Positions 59,401 through 64,000 of a stretch of 64,000 bases of DNA are shown piece by piece. Numbering within the stretch: the stretch's first letter is position 1; each line of letters begins with the position of its first letter. Both the position numbers and the translations under genes were made by a program. Below the pieces are notes generated by a model. The model was given only the letters and a program-made list of their open reading frames with translations, made no database searches and was not told where the DNA came from. Source of the DNA: Lumbricus rubellus (Eukaryota > Annelida > Clitellata > Crassiclitellata > Lumbricidae). The DNA lies in NCBI GenBank assembly GCA_945859605.1, contig OX243827.1, positions 29,707,141 to 29,771,140 on the forward strand, read 5' to 3'.

Positions 59401-61527
59401 CGACTGTCGCAAAATTATTGGCTTTGTGCTTCCCGTGTTCCGGACTGATCACAAATCGTACTTTATCAACTGTTCTGTTTTCACACACTTAACTGAAAAA
59501 GTTGTGCCATGAACTTTGCATTTTGCTCACCCCGGAAACCGAGTTCACAATTCATGGATTTTTAACGTGCAGTTCTACACAAAATGTGCAGTTGTAAATG
59601 AATTTGCGCACTTGTAAAAACAATCTTGTGCAGTTCAACTGTTCTGTTTTCACACACTTAACTGAAAAAGTTGTGCCATGAACTTTGCATTTTGCTCACC
59701 CCGGAAACCGAGTTCACAATTCATGGATTTTTAACGTGCAGTTCTACACAAAATGTGCAGTTGTAAATGAATTTGCGCACTTGTAAAAACAATCTTGTGC
59801 AGTGACATTTATTAGAAAAAAACTACACAGTAGGCTCATCTAAAAAAATGCCGTCTGTCCGACATTTTGGCATTGACATCGGTTGTAGACGTGAGCAATG
59901 CATGGGGACAGAATGATCAGCGAAAATCTTTGTGGAGAAAATTCGTCACAACGACTTTATAATAAATAGCCTATAATACAAGTTGTATTATTGCTCTACA
60001 ACAACCAATGCTATTGCGATTACGTGTAGCCTACGTGGCTTTGAATTAGCACGAATTAGCACAAAAATGCAAAACTGCGTCGAGGTTAGACTAAACTCAC
60101 ACACAACTGCACAATTTTCCGATTTAATCTTGGGTAGGCAGGACGATGGCTTACTACCGTAATTATGATATAAGGCGACTTGAATAATTGTTAGACTGTT
60201 CAGATAATTTGAAATAGTCTACAGACTGAGGTCACTATATTCTTGGCGGGAAATTATGACAGATTATTATCTTCATTCATTTACACATTACAGATATTTG
60301 TATAGGCCTACCTGTCTCTTCTCAGAGTCGCTCCTGACTCAACCTCCGGCTAAAGAGCACGGTTTTAAGAGTAGAGTAGAACGTGATTTCAAGAGCTCTG
60401 GGCATTAGACGTAGTTTCACAGACAGCCAATTCCATATTTCAAGGCCAGCGACAGAAACTACACGGCGAAGTATTATAGTTCGCGACTTAGAAGAGAAGA
60501 GAGCCACTACACGGTGCTGGACGCTTAGAGTGGAGGAGCAAAGCTCCTGTAAATAGACAGGAGCCAAACCTGCGAAGAAGCGACAAATCAAGGAAGATAT
60601 CCAGAAAGTGATCCTCGGTGAAAAAAGAAGCCGATGCAATACATCCCGCAAATATTCAGTGTCATGGCCGAATCTTGGGGTGCGATCAATTAGGCGAGCG
60701 CTGCGCGATAAACCCGATACAAACACCCAATCCGATTCACCGGAAGACCCACATCTTAATCGATTTCTGCCCACAATGAAACAATATGAAAAAAAGACGT
60801 AAGCTTACCAATTATATAGACATGACAAAATATGTAGAATCTGCTTACCTTACATCTGGCACTCCCTTCCCTTTGCAGTCCAGTGAAACTCTGTCATCAC
60901 TTCGGAAGATGACGTGTTGCGGTAACGGACCTTTCGTAATCGATGGCGGCATTCGAACTGAAAAGACAAAGACAAATGTCGTAGAAATTTGCAAGCAGCA
61001 GGCAGGTAGTCACATGGCAAGGTACATAAATTATAGCCTACAATGCATAAGTAAGGATAGGCTGACATTATATTATTTGTTGTCCCGAGGTAGGCTACAT
61101 GTAATCCCTCAGTAGTCTAAAAAATTAGGGTTGTGGGTGTTGCTAAATGACTGGAACTTCAGACTTCGTCAGTAACTGTTATTATTGTTTTATGTTATGG
61201 GTGGCGACGTTGGACATGTGAACCAGCACGAGGACAGAGAACGAAATAATAATAACAATAAGCTTACTTATTATTTATGATTTTAAAATTAAAAATAATA
61301 ATTAATATTATTATTATTTTATTAGACCTCGCTGAGTTAGTTGGACATTCGTATTCGGGTATCTTCTAAGCTGTAGTGAAATTATGCTTATTGTTAGGAC
61401 TGCATATGAAGGACTTACTGTCTTCTTGGCCACAAGCCGGATCAAGGAAAGAAACAGCCATACATGCAATACACAGATTCCAGAGTTTTCGCATCTGCAG
61501 CTTTGGCAAATTCCTGACCTTCATCAT
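42930..61527 (-). CDS. Gene D: complete L1CAM-type Ig receptor with ITAM-like tail
   Basis: Eleven exons on the minus strand, 5' to 3': 61527-61419, 60957-60849, 58981-58611, 50484-50356, 50186-50078, 49333-49149, 47954-47814, 47006-46833, 46531-46193, 45940-45824, 43357-42930. They sum to 2211 nt, 736 codons plus stop, with the same phase series as gene B. Order: signal peptide ([18 protein letters not shown]), Ig1 ([29 protein letters not shown]), Ig2 ([32 protein letters not shown]), Ig3 ([15 protein letters not shown]), Ig4 ([25 protein letters not shown]), membrane-proximal Ig ([19 protein letters not shown]), membrane span, tail. No stop or frameshift seen. Ig1-Ig2 exon 3 is closest to gene B; Ig3 is closest to gene A. 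Signal exon and tail are unrelated in sequence to B and C. The 8.1-kb intron 3 holds split (ATGT)n arrays, two TIR elements and a CR1. Confidence 0.85.
43358..45823. other. Gene D intron 10
   Basis: No ORF of note. Contains a CA-rich repeat at 45225-45396 and TAGGCCTA words; otherwise nothing recognised. Confidence 0.55.
45225..45396. repeat. (CA)n-rich microsatellite
   Basis: ACATACAC units then (AC)n, densest at 45340-45390. Confidence 0.92.
45824..45940 (-). CDS. Gene D transmembrane exon
   Basis: Encodes [21 protein letters not shown] then [10 protein letters not shown], a typical single span with a basic cytosolic flank. Acceptor ..cgtag, donor gtacgt; phase fits both neighbours. Confidence 0.72.
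48097..48575 (-). mobile_element. Non-LTR retrotransposon C-terminal remnant
   Basis: Minus strand reads [13 protein letters not shown] then, in another frame, [19 protein letters not shown], a Cys/His motif typical of the end of jockey/I-type LINE ORFs. Frameshifted. In gene D intron 6. Confidence 0.6.
49755..49877. repeat. Perfect 56-bp inverted repeat
   Basis: Arms 49755-49810 and 49822-49877 are exact reverse complements with an 11-nt AT loop (TAATAATAATT). In gene D intron 5. Confidence 0.95.
50924..51122. repeat. (ATGT)n array, part 1
   Basis: Nearly perfect tetranucleotide repeat ending at the left TIR of the next element. Confidence 0.95.
51123..53355. mobile_element. TIR element inserted in the (ATGT)n array
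   Basis: Ends TAGGGTGCATCA and TGATGCACCCTA, with ATGTATGT on both sides (inside the repeat, so not proof of a target duplication). 2.2 kb, only short ORFs. The TAGGGTG end matches the intact transposon at 6084, suggesting a related family. Confidence 0.75.
53356..53553. repeat. (ATGT)n array, part 2
   Basis: Continuation of the same tetranucleotide repeat between two inserted elements, with some ATGC and TGTG variants near 53500-53526. Confidence 0.95.
54100..54430. repeat. Minisatellite with AGAAGCTGGATTGA units
   Basis: Degenerate units of about 60-75 bp sharing GAAATAGAAGCTGGATTGA and GAAGAAACGC. Similar words occur upstream of genes B and C. Confidence 0.7.
55015..55220 (-). mobile_element. 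LINE ORF2 end fragment
   Basis: Minus frame reads [30 protein letters not shown] and WRHWTHEPA with a stop, a common RTE-like ORF2 C-terminus. Nested in the TIR element. Confidence 0.65.
56146..56487. repeat. (ATGT)n array, part 3
   Basis: About 340 bp of ATGT repeats with a short (TG)n interruption at 56398-56415. Confidence 0.95.
56515..56605 (-). mobile_element. SINE 5' part (minus)
   Basis: Complement of GGTTGCAGG and the CAGCCGGAGGG region of the 62003 SINE, including TGTTCGTCGCCTTGCAG. Truncated by, or abutting, the ATGT array. Confidence 0.55.
57100..58486 (+). mobile_element. CR1-like LINE, 5' truncated
   Basis: ORF 57151-58344 encodes CR1-type reverse transcriptase: [50 protein letters not shown] (YADD), then [13 protein letters not shown] and [11 protein letters not shown] frameshift near 58290 moves the last 40 residues ([18 protein letters not shown]) to another frame. 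The 3' end is AGGCGCTATATAAAT followed by an (ATGA)n tail. It lies in gene D intron 3 in opposite orientation to the gene. Confidence 0.85.
59467..59804. repeat. Perfect 169-bp tandem duplication
   Basis: 59467-59635 and 59636-59804 appear identical on reading. Non-coding, in gene D intron 2. Confidence 0.88.
60310..60780 (-). mobile_element. CR1-like LINE 3' end
   Basis: Minus ORF 60774-60322 includes [32 protein letters not shown] and LKTVLFSRR, the CR1 C-terminus. In gene D intron 2. Confidence 0.75.
61419..61527 (-). CDS. Gene D signal peptide exon
   Basis: Found by looking upstream of the Ig1 exon for a hydrophobic leader with a phase-1 donor. ATG at 61527 (a second at 61524; Met12 also possible), hydrophobic stretch [12 protein letters not shown], donor gtaagt at 61418. 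The final nucleotide joins the next exon to give Ile, as in B and C. Confidence 0.62.
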
Positions 61528-61686
61528 TATCTGCCACTCAGTTCACTCCTGCAAGATGGACGCAGAGGTGATAAAAAGTACTCCGATAAAAATAAGAGAC
61601 GTTTAAAAAAGTAAAACAACTAATGCTTCGCGTTTAAAACACACATCAGAAAGCTGCCACTATTTTTTAAATATCTAGATTAGATT

Positions 61687-61774
61687 ACAGAATTCGTTTA
61701 TCGCAACAAGTTCTTCTGCGCTTAGTTCCGGAACTAAGCGCAGAAGAAGTCTTGTTGCGATAAACGAATTCTGT
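61687..61774. repeat. Near-perfect palindrome
   Basis: Arms of 43 and 45 nt centred at 61729/61730 with no loop and one 2-nt bulge. Lies about 160 bp upstream of the gene D start codon (minus strand), so it may be in the promoter. Confidence 0.9.
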
Positions 61775-62002
61775 CGCTACACTAATAATGGATGTCGAAT
61801 GAATGTGACGAAATGAAACATAATTGGTGAATTTATTAGTACTGTCAGAAGCAGGTTGTAGCCGAGGCCTAATCATCTCTGACGCAAAACTAAATGGCCA
61901 ATTAGGGTAGCCTATACGAGAGGGTAGAGAGAAGCCGGAACAAAGTCATGTGATACCGCGTAATTGTAATAATAAATTATAACTGTCATGTCGTGCGGTG
62001 CG

Positions 62003-62235
62003 GGGCTGTGGTGTAGTGGGTTCCAGGGTATGTTCGTTGCCTTGCAGCCGGATGGTTGCAGGTTCGAATACACCTTAAGCCGTCGCGTAGGGACCTTAGG
62101 AAATTCCTTCTCTTTCAATTTCTCGGGCGCTTCGGTGTGAAGCTCCGATGCAGTGTCCGGGCTGTAGCCTGGAGCGCCTCTGAGGAGAGAGCTTGAAGGT
62201 GCGTCATAGAAATGGAGAAATGAAATGACATGAAA
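62003..62235 (+). mobile_element. tRNA-derived SINE
   Basis: GGGGCTGTGGTGTAGTGGGT resembles a tRNA box A region and GGTTGCAGGTTCGAATAC box B. The tail GGAGCGCCTCTGAGGAG matches CR1 3' ends, suggesting CR1-driven mobilisation. Confidence 0.65.
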
Positions 62236-62375
62236 TACTCTGCAAATTGGTCAAAAGTGGGCACGGAACAAAGAGTGGCAGACTGGTATAATAGTCGAAA
62301 ACGAACCCGGTACTGTAGGCCTACGTTCGTATCGATACTCTACGTTAATATTGTGCTATACAGTTACTGTGTGCA

Positions 62376-62995
62376 TACGTTACGTAATGTTTTCTGTTAA
62401 TGGCACGAGGGGTTACTCATGCTAATGCTGATGTCTTTGATTGTTTTGTCTACTGATTGTTTGTCTTTTTCTTATTGTGTTCTTTCTCTGAATGTTTTCT
62501 GTAGTGTTTACAACATTTGTTTTGATAATATTTTTTTCTTAGTTAAGTAATATCTTTGCATTCCAATAATTTTCATACATCTCTTACGTGTACATACTTT
62601 ACGTAATGTTTTTCTGTTAATGGCATGAGGGGTTACTCGTGATTTCTTTGATTGTTTGTCTATTGATTGTTTTTGTTTTTTGGTGCTCTTTCTCTGAATT
62701 TTTTATGTAGTGTTTACTACATTTGCTTTGATAATATTGTTTCTTACTTAAGTAATATCTTTGCATTCCAATTCTCCCTTCAGCTTTTACTTTTACACTT
62801 CACTTTGTCAATTAGGCCCCTACTTAGCGGGACGTGTCCCTTCTGGAGTGCCTATTTGTTCTCTCACTCTTACCCTACTTATTCACTTTGAGTATTTGCT
62901 TATTGCTGATTATGTTTATAATTTGTTAAGCCTAGGCTACATGTACAATTATTGAGTTGTTGGGATCAATAAAAAATATGTCTATGTCTATGTAA
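62376..62995. repeat. Imperfect ~220-bp tandem duplication
   Basis: ACGTAATGTTTT.CTGTTAATGGCA through TTGCATTCCAAT occurs at about 62380-62575 and again at 62598-62775. The second ends near AATAAAAAATATGTCTATGTC at 62970, a likely LINE 3' tail. Confidence 0.6.
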
Positions 62996-63049
62996 ACATT
63001 GGTGTTGGCTATGTGCGCACTGCGCAGGCTTTAGTAGGGTACTGTTCAG

Positions 63050-63290
63050 TGTTCATGGGTATTGACACTGCAAATCGGTATTGATACAGCACACCGATAT
63101 TAGTACCGTGCGCTGGTATTGGAACTGCACACATTGGTAGTGATACAGTACTCTGGTGCTGTACTGTAAATTGTTTTTTACTCCGCATTGGTACTGGTAC
63201 TTATACTGGAATTGTACTGTACAGAACATTAGTATTGGTAGCTACGTACATTGGTGCTGGTTGCGTGCATTGTACTTTTACTGTTATTTT
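63050..63290. repeat. Degenerate TATTGGTACTGCACA minisatellite
   Basis: Short units of about 30 bp with GGTATTG, GGTACTG and ACTGCACA variants. Confidence 0.55.
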
Positions 63291-64000
63291 TTTTAGAATG
63301 ACTGTAGAGTGAAGAGCAATGTGTAGCAGTGGATTTGCCCTGGACAGTTGAGCGTCTGTACTGGCTAATTGATACGAACTTCAAATGAAGCAATAGTCAA
63401 AGCCACGGTTCATTAGAACAGACATGTCAAATATGATAAGTCAGAGAAGCCAGAAATAATGACATAATGAACGATAAGTCAACACTCTTGAAACTAGACT
63501 TTTCTTTGCACATCAAGACCGAAGGCGAATTTGTCTCAACAGGACCCAACTGCACTCTGCAGCATAAGATCCTGATATGAAGCATCAATTGACCAACGAT
63601 ATAATTTAGCTTATGCAAAACCTGTTGGCTCTGTCCTTGAGCGCTGTGCTATACTAGGAAGTAGATCACTTAGAGGCGCTTATTCATAATTGCCTCGAAT
63701 TTATTGCAGCACAAACAACATTCCCTTTGCGTATGATTATTGTATGCATTGGGTTATAATTGATGACCTACTATTATACAGACATTACAGGGCATGCATA
63801 GGCGGAGACTTGATCTTGAATTTTGGGGGGCGATCGAGCCGTTGTAGGACGATCGCCGAGGCGCGAAGGGCCAAGCAGGGGCAGGGATTTTTCCTCCCCC
63901 AATATCGAACTTTTTAAATTTTATAGGCCTACTGTAATCGTAACTTCTTAAACTGCCATGGTAGCATGAGACCAGATCACGAACTTGCAAAATCATTAAG
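63291..64000. other. Window end, nothing recognised
   Basis: No exon of the receptor family or long ORF found. A GGCGGAGACTTGATCTTG segment at about 63800 looks like the end of a MITE but its partner is outside the window. Confidence 0.4.

Noticed and set aside
62003..62080. Functional tRNA gene
   Set aside because: Box A/B-like words are present but no cloverleaf with paired acceptor stem was found; fits a SINE head better.
1..64000. CRISPR array, bacterial operons or phage genes
   Set aside because: Spliced exons, LINEs and microsatellites show a eukaryotic genome; repeats lack CRISPR regularity.

Overview
The window is eukaryotic, intron-rich, AT-rich DNA from an animal genome. Genes are split into short exons with GT-AG introns. 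Introns and spacers are full of CR1-like and RTE-like LINE remnants, tRNA-derived SINEs, Tc1/mariner and hAT-like DNA transposons and microsatellites, and the palindromic word TAGGCCTA recurs throughout. This mix, with the gene family present, suggests a marine invertebrate, perhaps an echinoderm or other invertebrate deuterostome. That assignment is inference; nothing in the window fixes the species.

The main content is a cluster of four paralogous cell-surface receptor genes. I assembled their exons by hand from splice sites, phase and homology between copies. In order: gene A (+, 2623-11457, 5' end before the window), gene B (+, 18796-29554, complete and open, 781 codons), gene C (+, 34114-42157, same exon plan but with two nonsense codons and frameshifts) and gene D (-, 61527-42930, complete and open, 736 codons). 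C and D converge. Each ectodomain matches the four N-terminal Ig domains of the L1CAM/neurofascin/neuroglian family (the horseshoe), then one more Ig domain that looks most like L1-family Ig6. A single transmembrane exon and a cytoplasmic exon follow. Fibronectin III domains and the ankyrin-binding tail of true L1CAMs are absent. The tails of B, C and D each end with YxxL-x10-YxxL, an ITAM-like spacing; A has a short tail without it. This looks like a locally expanding family of signalling receptors built on an adhesion-molecule scaffold, possibly immune or self-recognition receptors.

Region by region. 1-2622: gene A intron with a fold-back mariner and LINE fragments. 5501-9247: gene A intron holding an apparently intact DNA transposon with an 811-codon ORF. 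11458-18795: spacer with retroelement debris, the duplicated upstream region of gene B, and a TIR-bounded block holding a CCAGTTTGTACAG satellite and an RTE-like LINE. 18993-20316 (gene B intron 1): a hAT-like non-autonomous element disrupted by a CR1. 29555-34113: spacer with nested hAT-like elements and the upstream region of gene C. 42158-42929: short convergent spacer. 50485-58610: the large gene D intron, with an (ATGT)n array split by two TIR elements, then a CR1 LINE. 61528-64000: upstream of gene D, with a near-perfect palindrome, a SINE and degenerate repeats.
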